Assembly (NCBI RefSeq): GCF_009720255.1 | Contig: NZ_WJSP02000012.1 | Location: 1 to 32,753 of the forward strand | Direction of reading: 5' to 3' | Length of the DNA: 32,753 nucleotides | Source of the DNA: Agromyces humi | GTDB taxonomy: Bacteria; Actinomycetota; Actinomycetes; Actinomycetales; Microbacteriaceae | Part shown: positions 7,903 through 14,460 of the stretch, piece after piece | Position numbering within the stretch: the first letter of the stretch is position 1 | How the letters are laid out: every line of letters starts with the position of its first letter | Position numbers and translations under genes: made by a program | Notes under the pieces: model-generated | Seen by the model: only the letters and a program-made list of their open reading frames with translations | The model's database searches: none | What the model was told of the DNA's origin: nothing

Positions 7903-8484
7903 TCACCAGGTGGGGATGACTCGTCTCCACTCGTGACCTGTCGGCAATCCAACGCGCTCGTCTAACGCGAGGTTGCGGTAGGCAGGTGGAAGCAGCACGG
8001 GTGCGTAGCTCTGGTCGATCTCAAGCAGATCCCATCGATCTTCGTAGCTCGCGAAGACTCCGAGCAGCACCCGCGCGCGTTCGACAGATGCGTTGCGTTT
8101 CCCTGCGGGTGCCAGTGGATCTGTCAGCCAGTCCATGTGCGAGATCCACGCGGCCGCGGCGACGTGGATCCTCGGGACGACGAAGCATCTCGGATGCTGG
8201 CTGAGATCAGTCGGGATGGCCACCAGAACGAAATACTCGCGTCCATGGAGGCTCGGGGCCTGTGACTTCGGCCCGATGGGCCAGCTGATCGAGTCCATCT
8301 TCGCGCCGCGCGCGCCCTTGACCTGGATTTCGACGAGTCGACGGTCGCTTCCCTCCGTCATCACGGCAAGAATGTCTGTTCGTTCGAGCCCGTCCCGGGT
8401 CATTGCGGGCGCCCAGCCTCGCCGCGCCAACTCGGCGGCGACATGGTGCTCGCCGATCGTTTTCGTCTGCTTCGTGTCGACCAC
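7903..8484 (-). CDS. PD-(D/E)XK-like nuclease-fold protein
   Basis: 193 residues from GTG at 8484. The N-terminal half has the layout of the PD-(D/E)XK fold found in Holliday-junction resolvases, restriction enzymes and DUF4365-type proteins. A first helix (GEHHVAAELARRGW, about 11-24) is followed by an acidic residue D37 in ERTDILAV, then a strand with E52-I-Q54-V-K56. The QxK variant of the (D/E)xK signature is common in this superfamily. The C-terminal half contains IDQSYAPVLLPPAYRNL and has no recognised domain. The likely activity is metal-dependent cleavage of DNA, or DNA binding if inactive. It lies divergent to the FtsL-like gene at 8640 with 155 bases between them. A restriction partner for the methyltransferase 600 bp away is conceivable, but the opposite orientation and the intervening gene make this weak. 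Confidence 0.6.
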   Translation of the reverse strand: MVDTKQTKTIGEHHVAAELARRGWAPAMTRDGLERTDILAVMTEGSDRRLVEIQVKGARGAKMDSISWPIGPKSQAPSLHGREYFVLVAIPTDLSQHPRCFVVPRIHVAAAAWISHMDWLTDPLAPAGKRNASVERARVLLGVFASYEDRWDLLEIDQSYAPVLLPPAYRNLALDERVGLPTGHEWRRVIPTW

Positions 8485-8562
8485 GATCTGAGGCTACTGT
8501 GCACGGCCGACGTGGCCCGAGCGTGCAAGTTCCAGGTTCCGTCGTCGGCTTCCTCCATGTCC

Positions 8563-8572
8563 GCCGCATGCC
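8563..8572 (+). promoter_or_regulatory. shared upstream motif, copy B (GCCGCATGCC)
   Basis: GCCGCATGCC lies 67 bases before the ATG at 8640 in the divergent gap between the nuclease-like and FtsL-like genes. It is the copy most distant from its start codon. Confidence 0.45.
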
Positions 8573-8639
8573 TTATCGACGTGCTCTCCCTGCTTCACCA
8601 TCGGCGTCTCCGCTCCCCTCGCCCGTCCGGAGGTTCCGA

Positions 8640-9227
8640 ATGCTGACCGCCCGTCAGTTCGCCGATACCGTCGCTGAGGTTGCACCCGCGCGCCGGCACC
8701 TGAGGGCGGTCGTCCACGAGGTTAACAAGCCGAAAATCCGCAGGCGCCAACGGATGGTCGCCACGGTGCTCGGGGGCCTGGTCGCGATCGGTGCGCTGCA
8801 GCTGACGTTCAACCTGGCGATCGTGCAGGGCGCGTATGAGCTCGACGCGCTCGAGGTCCGTTCAGCTTCGCTGTCGAAGGAGATCGAGACGACCTCCGAC
8901 GCGCTCACCGTCTTGGAGTCGCCGCAGTCGCTTGCCACGAAGGCCGCCCAGCTCGGGATGGTTCCGACGAGCTCGGCGGTCTTCATGGACATCGCGACCG
9001 GTGCGACAGCTGGCGTGCCGGCGCCGGCGTCCGAGGATGCTGAACTGACGGACGGATACGTGCCGAACCAGCTGCTTGAGAACGGCGAGGCGAACGTCGA
9101 GGTCGCCGACCCGGTGGTCGCACCGGTCGATGCTGCGCCTGTACCCCAGGATGCCAAGTCGGCTGAGTCTTCAGCCGCTACTGCCCGAGCGCCGAAGGGC
9201 GTGATCCCCACCCCGAAGACTCACTAG
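8640..9227 (+). CDS. FtsL/DivIC-like bitopic septum protein with extended tail
   Basis: 195 residues from ATG 8640, with GGAGG eight bases upstream. The layout is a basic cytoplasmic tail (1-39), one transmembrane helix (about 40-62, VATVLGGLVAIGALQLTF), a short coiled coil (about 65-95, ELDALEVRSASLSKEIE), then SPQSLATKAAQLGMVP at 94-109. This matches the FtsL/FtsB/DivIC family, in which the coiled coil pairs divisome partners and the segment before GMVP ends in a conserved turn. Chromosomal actinobacterial FtsL proteins show the same ordering. After about residue 120 this copy has a low-complexity acidic, Ala/Pro-rich tail of some 75 residues. An element-borne copy far from a cell-division cluster is unusual. 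It could modulate division, localise a transfer apparatus to the septum, or have been recruited as a membrane scaffold. The 3' end overlaps the convergent gene by 50 bases. Confidence 0.72.
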   Translation: MLTARQFADTVAEVAPARRHLRAVVHEVNKPKIRRRQRMVATVLGGLVAIGALQLTFNLAIVQGAYELDALEVRSASLSKEIETTSDALTVLESPQSLATKAAQLGMVPTSSAVFMDIATGATAGVPAPASEDAELTDGYVPNQLLENGEANVEVADPVVAPVDAAPVPQDAKSAESSAATARAPKGVIPTPKTH

Positions 9228-9486
9228 GCTCCGACTCCCCTTCGATGAAACTGAGGAACTCTTGCCACTTGGTTTCTGCCTCGGCTCTCGTGGCCACCGA
9301 CGCGATCCACGAGTCGATGATCGGCATGCCCTCGACCTTCAGCCTGGCGTGCAGGTGAAGCTCAGGTTCGATGCCGGAAAATCGAGGTTCGAGCCAAGAT
9401 ATGTGGTCGACGTTGACCCACTGCATGTGCGGGTACGGGCCGCTCGGCGGCTTCTCACCGTGAAGCGCGAGGAAGCGTGCCGGCAT
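9178..9486 (-). CDS. hypothetical 102-aa protein
   Basis: Start at ATG 9486 with AAGGGGG upstream. The product begins MPARFLALHGEKPPSG and reads like a small folded protein: QWVNVDHISWLEPRF, then HLHARLKVEGMPIIDSWIAS, then a charged helix RAEAETKWQEFLSFIEG. The C-terminal 20 residues are Ser/Gly-rich and encoded in the stretch that overlaps the FtsL-like gene on the other strand (50 bases, tail to tail). No family is recognised. The leader of this gene contains two mutually exclusive hairpins (9560-9598), which hints at regulated expression. Confidence 0.6.
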   Translation of the reverse strand: MPARFLALHGEKPPSGPYPHMQWVNVDHISWLEPRFSGIEPELHLHARLKVEGMPIIDSWIASVATRAEAETKWQEFLSFIEGESEPSESSGWGSRPSALGQ

Positions 9487-9915
9487 CGCGACCCCCTTCC
9501 CGGCGGAACCGGTGTTCGGACAAGCATGTCGGAAGCGGTTACCGAAGGGCAAGCAACTCGGTGCAGGGGTCACACTGACCCCCATTACGGGGGGCACCTG
9601 TCATAGCCGTGAATCATGCCGCGCTCCCCCATCCTCGGCGGTTCCCCCATTAGATGCGGGAACCCGCACCTTCCACATCGTCGTGTCCCCCGACGGGTGG
9701 AGATTTTGCGCTTTGGACATGTGCAACCCCAACTGCTTGAATCGCTCCCAGACCGAATGCGAAACGGACGGGAAAGGCCTCTCCCTGGGGGACGTTTCCG
9801 CTGAGGTGGCATGAGACCTCCATGGGGGCGGGCTCAAGCCGAAAGTTCTTTCCGCCATACGCGACCCCTACCGTCGCGGATGGCGGTTCACTCCGAACCT
9901 CAGGGAATCACGACC
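9487..9915. other. 429-base gap with structured leader; no convincing gene
   Basis: This gap separates the minus gene at 9486 from the HA-repeat gene at 9916. It holds the competing hairpins at 9560-9598, a GCGGG-AA-CCCGC inverted repeat at 9656-9667, and TCCGCCATACGC at 9850-9861, which weakly resembles the shared upstream motif. A 39-codon minus-strand frame (9601-9720, starting MSKAQNLHPSG) exists but has weak start signals and is not called. Confidence 0.5.
9560..9598. promoter_or_regulatory. mutually exclusive hairpins, attenuator-like
   Basis: GGGGTCA at 9566-9572 pairs perfectly with TGACCCC at 9576-9582, but the same C-run (9579-9583) can instead pair with the G-run at 9589-9594 across ATTAC. 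An outer stem GGTGC (9560-9564) with GCACC (9594-9598) can close the whole element. On the minus strand this lies about 75 bases before the ATG at 9486. The arrangement resembles a two-state attenuator or riboswitch expression platform. Confidence 0.4.
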
Positions 9916-11745
9916 ATGTCTGGCGCAGCCACCTCAGTAATCACCATGCCCACAACACGTGAACGGGACTGGGAACAGATGGCAGCGACGGTGGCCGGAT
10001 TCCGGCTCGCGAACGGCCACCTCCCGGCAGCCGCAACTGGCTGCGACGACGCGGAGCGCGCGATGTACCGATGGCTTCGCACGCAACGAGAGCTTCACCG
10101 CCAGGGCCGGCTCAACTCGGCCAAGGTGGAATGGCTGGACCTGTACCTTCACGGGTGGTCTGCTCCCCTCGAGGACAACTGGAAGAACTCCGCGATCGCG
10201 GTGACCCGGTACCGCCTCGACCACGGCCGTCTCCCCCAGGCGAACGCCAAGGACGAATGCACCCGCCGTCTCGGCATGTGGGTTCGGACCCAGCGCCGTG
10301 CCGACCAGGCAGGCAAGCTGTCCGCCGCACGCAAGGCATGGCTCGACAGCAAACTCCCGACGTGGAACGACCCTGCCGCCGACGCCTGGTACTCGAAGGC
10401 GGACGTCGCCATCGCCACCATGCGCCGGCTCGGCCGGAACCCCGACCCCTCCTCGACTGACCGTGCAGAGCGCGACGCCGCCCAGTGGTTCCGCGCTCAG
10501 CGATCGGCCCACCGGAACGGCGGCCTCAACTCCGACCGCGTCCAGTACCTCGAAGCGCTCAGCCCGAAGTGGCACGATGAGGCGCTGTTTACCTGGTTCG
10601 CGCGCTCCCAGTCCGTCCAGCAGTTCTTCACCACTACCGGGACCCTCCCCCGCAGCACCTGCGAGTCCGCCGAGGAGCGACGCCTCGGTATCTGGCTGAC
10701 CAAGCAGCGCTCGACCGTCGCGAGCAAGGGCATGCCCCTGGACCTCATCGACTGGCTCGATGCGAACATCCCGGGCTGGCAGAGCCCGCAGACGAACACG
10801 TGGCTGGTCCGCGCCGCCGACGTCGTCGCCTTCCAGAACCAGCACGGCCGTCTCCCGGAGCGTCGCACCAGCAGCATCCCCGGCGAACCGGAGCTCGCAG
10901 CGTGGCTCAGCACGCAGCGAGCCGCCCGCCACACAGGGATCCTCCAGGTGGACCGGAAGGACTGGCTCGACGCGAACCTCCCGAAATGGTCCGAGCGCAA
11001 GCACTACCGATGGGTGGAGGACGCCGAATCAGTCGCACGGTTCGAGAAGGAGTTCGGGCGTCTCCCCGGCGTCCTCGAACCCGACCAGGAAGGCCGACGC
11101 CTCGGCATGTGGCTCTCTAGGCAGCGCCGCGCAGCGAAGGAAGGCCGGCTCAGCCCCACCAGGCACAAGTGGCTCGAGCGAAACCTCACCGAATGGCAGT
11201 CGCCGTACTTCAACGTCTGGCTGTCCACAGCCGCCAAGGTGGAGGAGTTCGTCGCCATCCACGGCCGCTTCCCCACCCGGAGCCGCACCGCCGGCGCCGA
11301 CGAACGCGAGCTCGGCATCTGGCTGAACAATCAGCGGACCGCGCACAAGACCGGGAAGCTCCCCGACGAGCGCCGTGAGTGGCTGGACGCCAGGCTCCGC
11401 GAATGGGTCGACCCGCACTTCGCACAGTGGCTGACCAGCGCGCGAGCGGTCGCCGCGTTCCGCCGGAAGTCAGGTCGCTTCCCGTACTTCCGATCCAACG
11501 ACGCAGTCGCCCGACGCCTCGGCATCTGGCTGAACAACCAGCGATCGGCGCTGAAGAGCGGCACCCTCGAGGACAGACGGAAGCAGTGGCTCGACACACA
11601 CCTCGCCGGGTGGTCCGGGGTCGCAGCGACCGCTGACTCTCGCCACCTCATTCCGTCCGGAGCTCACGCCGTGGGTCGCACGGTCGAAGACTTGATCTCG
11701 TCGGTCTCGAGCATCTACTCCGGCAGGACGCCGATCAGCGCCTAA
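9916..11745 (+). CDS. protein of eight tandem helicase-associated (HA) repeats, no helicase domain
   Basis: 609 residues from ATG 9916 (AGGGAA upstream). After about 20 residues the whole protein is a tandem array of roughly 70-75-residue units. Each unit carries a hydrophobic helix ending in HGRLP or similar, then a G-x-W-L-x-x-QR core, then a K/R-W-L-D helix and a W-x-x-P linker. The eight core motifs read YRWLRTQR, GMWVRTQR, AQWFRAQR, GIWLTKQR, AAWLSTQR, GMWLSRQR, GIWLNNQR and GIWLNNQR. This is the helicase-associated domain normally found as a C-terminal array behind DEAD/DEAH-type helicases of Streptomyces and relatives, where it is thought to bind nucleic acid. Here no Walker motifs or helicase core precede it in either frame, so it is a free-standing repeat protein. 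DNA or RNA binding along several sites is the likely role. It ends four bases into the convergent EspR-like gene. Confidence 0.85.
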   Translation: MSGAATSVITMPTTRERDWEQMAATVAGFRLANGHLPAAATGCDDAERAMYRWLRTQRELHRQGRLNSAKVEWLDLYLHGWSAPLEDNWKNSAIAVTRYRLDHGRLPQANAKDECTRRLGMWVRTQRRADQAGKLSAARKAWLDSKLPTWNDPAADAWYSKADVAIATMRRLGRNPDPSSTDRAERDAAQWFRAQRSAHRNGGLNSDRVQYLEALSPKWHDEALFTWFARSQSVQQFFTTTGTLPRSTCESAEERRLGIWLTKQRSTVASKGMPLDLIDWLDANIPGWQSPQTNTWLVRAADVVAFQNQHGRLPERRTSSIPGEPELAAWLSTQRAARHTGILQVDRKDWLDANLPKWSERKHYRWVEDAESVARFEKEFGRLPGVLEPDQEGRRLGMWLSRQRRAAKEGRLSPTRHKWLERNLTEWQSPYFNVWLSTAAKVEEFVAIHGRFPTRSRTAGADERELGIWLNNQRTAHKTGKLPDERREWLDARLREWVDPHFAQWLTSARAVAAFRRKSGRFPYFRSNDAVARRLGIWLNNQRSALKSGTLEDRRKQWLDTHLAGWSGVAATADSRHLIPSGAHAVGRTVEDLISSVSSIYSGRTPISA

Positions 11746-12170
11746 TCTCGGTGCGGATCATCTAACGCTTGCAGCACTCGCTGTAGTTCGCCCGGGGCGA
11801 TGTCCGTCAGGTTCCGTATGGCGTGGTCTCTCACTCTGCGGATCCGCGCTGCGCGAAGCACTTCCTCGTGTGGTGCTACGACGTCGGGCATGGTTTCGGA
11901 CCCGTTGACGAGGTAGTCGTAGCTGACATCGAAGACATCGGCGATCGCCTGCAGCAGGCGGCTGTCGCGTACGAGTGGACCTTCGCCGTTCAGCATGTAT
12001 GCCCATCGGGATCTCGACAGGATCACGCCTCGTTCCGCCACCAGCGTTGCGAACTCGGAGAAGGTGACGTTTCGTCCGTACTCGATGGCCATGACGTCCA
12101 TCAGGATCCCGAGCCTGCGGGCCAGCCGTTGCTGTGACGAGCTGTGGTCGGGAGACGTTTGATATGGCAT
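11742..12170 (-). CDS. EspR-like helix-turn-helix regulator
   Basis: 142 residues from ATG 12170, with GAGGA nine bases upstream. An N-terminal helix leads to TFSEFATLVAERG (about 36-48), then ILSRSRWAYMLNGEG (50-64) as the turn and recognition helix, then LLQAIADVFDVSYDYLV (72-88). This follows the XRE-like fold of the mycobacterial nucleoid-associated regulator EspR. The C-terminal helices (AARIRRVRDHAIRNLTDI and GELQRVLQALDD) correspond to the EspR dimerisation tail. It is transcribed away from the operon of four small genes starting at 12384. The 213-base gap between them is the natural place for its operator; AGTG-AC-CACT at 12269-12278 is one short inverted repeat there. Likely a DNA-binding repressor or local organiser of the element. 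Confidence 0.78.
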   Translation of the reverse strand: MPYQTSPDHSSSQQRLARRLGILMDVMAIEYGRNVTFSEFATLVAERGVILSRSRWAYMLNGEGPLVRDSRLLQAIADVFDVSYDYLVNGSETMPDVVAPHEEVLRAARIRRVRDHAIRNLTDIAPGELQRVLQALDDPHRD

Positions 12171-12383
12171 TCCTGGTCCTCAGCGCATGGTTCTGCCGGC
12201 TCTCGGGTGGCAGAAGTTCGGAGCTCAACGACTGGGGGTGTTGCCGCACTAGTCAGAATACCCGCCAAAGTGACCACTCCCCTGCCCACTTGTCGGTGCG
12301 CCGAAACCCTGAGCATAACCTGAACGCCGACTGTGGAGAGTTCCGCGCATGGGAGCGATGACCACCCCTACGGAGGAACCATC

Positions 12384-12677
12384 TTGAACACCCTCGCCAC
12401 ACCTGACACGGAACAGACCGTCGAGCCTGCACCGCGCGAGCTCACGGCCGCCGACCGCTGCGACGCCTGCGGTGCACGCGCCTACGTCGAGGTGGCGATC
12501 GCCACCGACAAGCACGACGACCAGTTCAAACGAATCGTCGTCCCTCTGTTCTTCTGCGCGCACCACTACAACGAGCACGAGCCTCGGCTGGCGATGTCGA
12601 CCGCCGTTCGCGGGATCAACGACCAGCGCGACAAGCTCTACGAGGAAGAGGCATCTCGAACCAAGGGATATGAGTGA
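12384..12677 (+). CDS. DUF7455-like small protein
   Basis: 97 residues from TTG at 12384. This start is chosen because GGAGGAA ends five bases before it, whereas an upstream ATG-led reading runs through the promoter region without a ribosome-binding site. The core LTAADRCDACGARAYVEVAIA, then LFFCAHHYNEHEPRL, has a CxxC pair and a CxHH group spaced like a zinc-binding site. This pattern is typical of an actinobacterial small family known as DUF7455, common in chromosomes and phages. Molecular role unknown. Its stop overlaps the GTG of the next gene (GTGA), so the cluster is translationally coupled. Confidence 0.75.
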   Translation: MNTLATPDTEQTVEPAPRELTAADRCDACGARAYVEVAIATDKHDDQFKRIVVPLFFCAHHYNEHEPRLAMSTAVRGINDQRDKLYEEEASRTKGYE

Positions 12678-12874
12678 GCGCCAGCACCGAGATCCATATC
12701 CGCGCCGTCAACGCCGGCATCAGCATGCTCGGCCGGGTCCGCGACCTCGAAGGACTCCGCGCAGTCGTGGAAGGTGACCGAGTGCTCGAACGCCTCGTCG
12801 ACCGGGAGCTTGAGGACGCAGAGCGAACGGTTGTCAGCGTGATGCGCAGCGTCCTCAGCCTCGATCCTGCATGA
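12674..12874 (+). CDS. hypothetical 66-aa helical protein
   Basis: GTG start at 12674 overlaps the preceding stop by four bases; AAGGGA lies upstream. The product (MSASTEIHIRAVNAGISML) is one or two amphipathic helices rich in Arg, Glu and Val. Its stop overlaps the next start (ATGA), showing a coupled operon. No family recognised; the tight overlaps on both sides and absence of stops support it as a real gene. Confidence 0.6.
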   Translation: MSASTEIHIRAVNAGISMLGRVRDLEGLRAVVEGDRVLERLVDRELEDAERTVVSVMRSVLSLDPA

Positions 12875-13119
12875 CCGACTCCGCACCAGCCACGTCGCAC
12901 GCCGAGTTCCTCGAGGAGGCCGACGGGACGATCATCTCCTGGTACTGCACGGACTGCAGCGAAGAGCTCGGCGCCGACCCCACCCGCCCTCAGGGCGAGC
13001 CGTCCAACTGCTCGAGTTGCGGCGGCCGCGACCTCGCCTGGGAAACGCGGAATGTCGAGACGGACCCTTCGTACCCGCACCCTGTCATCAGCGCCGACCC
13101 AAGGAAAGGCTTTGGTTAG
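12871..13119 (+). CDS. small zinc-ribbon protein
   Basis: 82 residues. ATG overlaps the preceding stop by four bases. CTDC at about residues 27-30 and CSSC at about 47-50 form two CxxC knuckles about 20 residues apart, the signature of a zinc ribbon. N- and C-terminal tails are polar. Likely a small DNA- or protein-binding accessory factor of the element; no specific function can be given. Confidence 0.65.
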   Translation: MTDSAPATSHAEFLEEADGTIISWYCTDCSEELGADPTRPQGEPSNCSSCGGRDLAWETRNVETDPSYPHPVISADPRKGFG

Positions 13120-13151
13120 TCTCCCCCTGTCCGCCGCCGGCCAGGCAGCAG

Positions 13152-13167
13152 GGGCGGGCAGCCGCCC
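13152..13167 (+). promoter_or_regulatory. hairpin abutting a start codon
   Basis: GGGCGG-GCAG-CCGCCC is a perfect 6-bp stem with a 4-base loop ending at the base before ATG 13168. It would hide the purine-rich stretch that could serve as ribosome-binding site. This suggests translational control, or that a downstream start (ATG 13240, preceded by AAGGAA) is used. Confidence 0.35.
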
Positions 13168-13503
13168 ATGCTGAGATCGCCGCTGAGCGGTGCCACCCGC
13201 GCGGAGATCCGCCTCTACCGCGCTTTCGCCAAGGAACGCATGCGCTGGGAACGACGCATGGTCTCAGGCGATCTCGCACGCCCCGTCATGGAGCGACCCG
13301 CCGAGTGGCGTGGGCTGCCGTTGCCGCTGTACGACCGATTCGAGCTCCGCGCGATCCGTCATCTGAAGCGCCGCGGCGACTGGGCTCAGATCATCGAACG
13401 CTGGGCGTCAGCGCACGACAAACAGGACCAAACGCGGGGGCTAGACAGACGAGCGCTCCGCCGAGAGATCGTGCAGCTGCAGCGTGAGCGGACCCCCGTC
13501 TAG
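13168..13503 (+). CDS. hypothetical basic 111-aa protein
   Basis: ATG 13168 follows the hairpin directly; an alternative ATG at 13240 has a clear AAGGAA upstream but would drop 24 residues that look like a natural helix (AEIRLYRAFAKERMRWERR). The protein is very basic and helical, with RHLKRRGDWAQIIERWASAHDK in the middle and LDRRALRREIVQLQRERTPV at the end. No transmembrane segment. It is last in the small-gene cluster and converges on the degenerate recombinase gene, whose stop lies 50 bases away. No family recognised; a nucleic-acid-binding role fits the charge. Confidence 0.6.
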   Translation: MLRSPLSGATRAEIRLYRAFAKERMRWERRMVSGDLARPVMERPAEWRGLPLPLYDRFELRAIRHLKRRGDWAQIIERWASAHDKQDQTRGLDRRALRREIVQLQRERTPV

Positions 13504-13552
13504 ACGCCTCGCATCGTCCCGGTGCTTCATCGGTCGGCGCCACCCGGCGGGG

Positions 13553-14458
13553 TCAGCTCGCCTCGTCCTCGCCGGCGATGCGGCCGAGCAGGTCTCGGCT
13601 GTCGTCGAGCACCGCTTCCGCCTGCTTGAGCAGCTCGGTGAGCCGCGCGTCGACGTCGTCGTAGGCATCCGCAAGATCCTCGAGGGTCGCGTCGGCGAAC
13701 CGTTCGGACACCACTCTTCGCCGAACCTCAACCTCTCGGGAACCCATGAGTCGCTGCGACTGCTTCATCACCCGTGAGATGGAGAGCCTTCCGAGGGGTT
13801 GGCCCGTCTGAACCCATCCGTGGGTGTCGACGGCGACGGTGAGCGCTGGCACGTCGCGCCACAGCTCTGCCGGTCTGCGGTCGCAGTCGTGATCGACCGG
13901 AGGGGCGTCCGGGAGCATCAGCAGCGTTTTCAGGTTCATCCGCCACCCGTAGTGCGCTCGGCCGACGACGTCGAGCCACCGGATCGCAGCGCACGCCGGA
14001 CACTCCCCCGGCTTGACGGTCCGCGGGACGGTGCGACCGGCGACCCGAACCCCATGATCGAGCTCGACGTCCTCCGGGCTGACGGATGCCGCCTGCCGTC
14101 GGGACATGCCGAGGACCGCGATGAGCACCAGGATCCACGCGTCTCGACGACCGCGGAGCCCCGCCGGGTACCGGTACCGCGGCAACTGCTCAAGCGCCTC
14201 CCCTACTGTCGCCCAGGCGTCGCCGGTTCGGACGGTCGTGCTCGGCTGGGCTGGCTCGTCCCAATCGAGGTCGAACCCGTGCTCGGCGAGGCCGTACCGG
14301 ATCGCGCGGACACGTCGTTTCACGGTGGATCCAGTGGCCGGAACCTCACGGAGGAACGACTCGACCATCTCCCGGCGCGCTGGAACGGGCTCGGCGCCAA
14401 CCGAACGGCACCAATCCGCGAAGAGATCCCAGTCCCGCCGTTGCGCATCGGTGAGCAC
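13553..14458 (-). CDS. degenerate tyrosine-recombinase paralogue, partner of integrase
   Basis: 301 residues from GTG 14458, two bases after the integrase stop, so almost certainly co-translated. An N-terminal helical domain (1-60, RRDWDLFADWCRSVGAEPVP) resembles the core-binding domain of tyrosine recombinases. GRRDAWILVLIAVLGMSRRQA (103-122) aligns with HRDAAILVMGLAGAFRRSE in the integrase, and keeps the arginine-box position (R120). ECPACAAIRWLDVV (152-165) aligns with VCPPCAFARWVRVL. After that the catalytic HxxR, H/W and Tyr are missing, and the end is an acidic coiled coil (DDVDARLTELLKQAEAVL). It therefore looks like a catalytically dead recombinase kept as a partner, for example to build a heteromeric complex or give directionality. 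Confidence 0.72.
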   Translation of the reverse strand: MLTDAQRRDWDLFADWCRSVGAEPVPARREMVESFLREVPATGSTVKRRVRAIRYGLAEHGFDLDWDEPAQPSTTVRTGDAWATVGEALEQLPRYRYPAGLRGRRDAWILVLIAVLGMSRRQAASVSPEDVELDHGVRVAGRTVPRTVKPGECPACAAIRWLDVVGRAHYGWRMNLKTLLMLPDAPPVDHDCDRRPAELWRDVPALTVAVDTHGWVQTGQPLGRLSISRVMKQSQRLMGSREVEVRRRVVSERFADATLEDLADAYDDVDARLTELLKQAEAVLDDSRDLLGRIAGEDEAS

Positions 14459-14460
14459 GC

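Noticed and set aside
7903-8484. Restriction enzyme partner of the methyltransferase
   Set aside because: Opposite strand, an intervening gene, and no restriction-type target domain; the nuclease-fold call is kept but not a restriction-modification system.
9601-9720. 39-codon minus-strand gene (MSKAQNLHPSG)
   Set aside because: Start signals are weak and there is no recognisable product. It is mentioned in the gap entry but not called.
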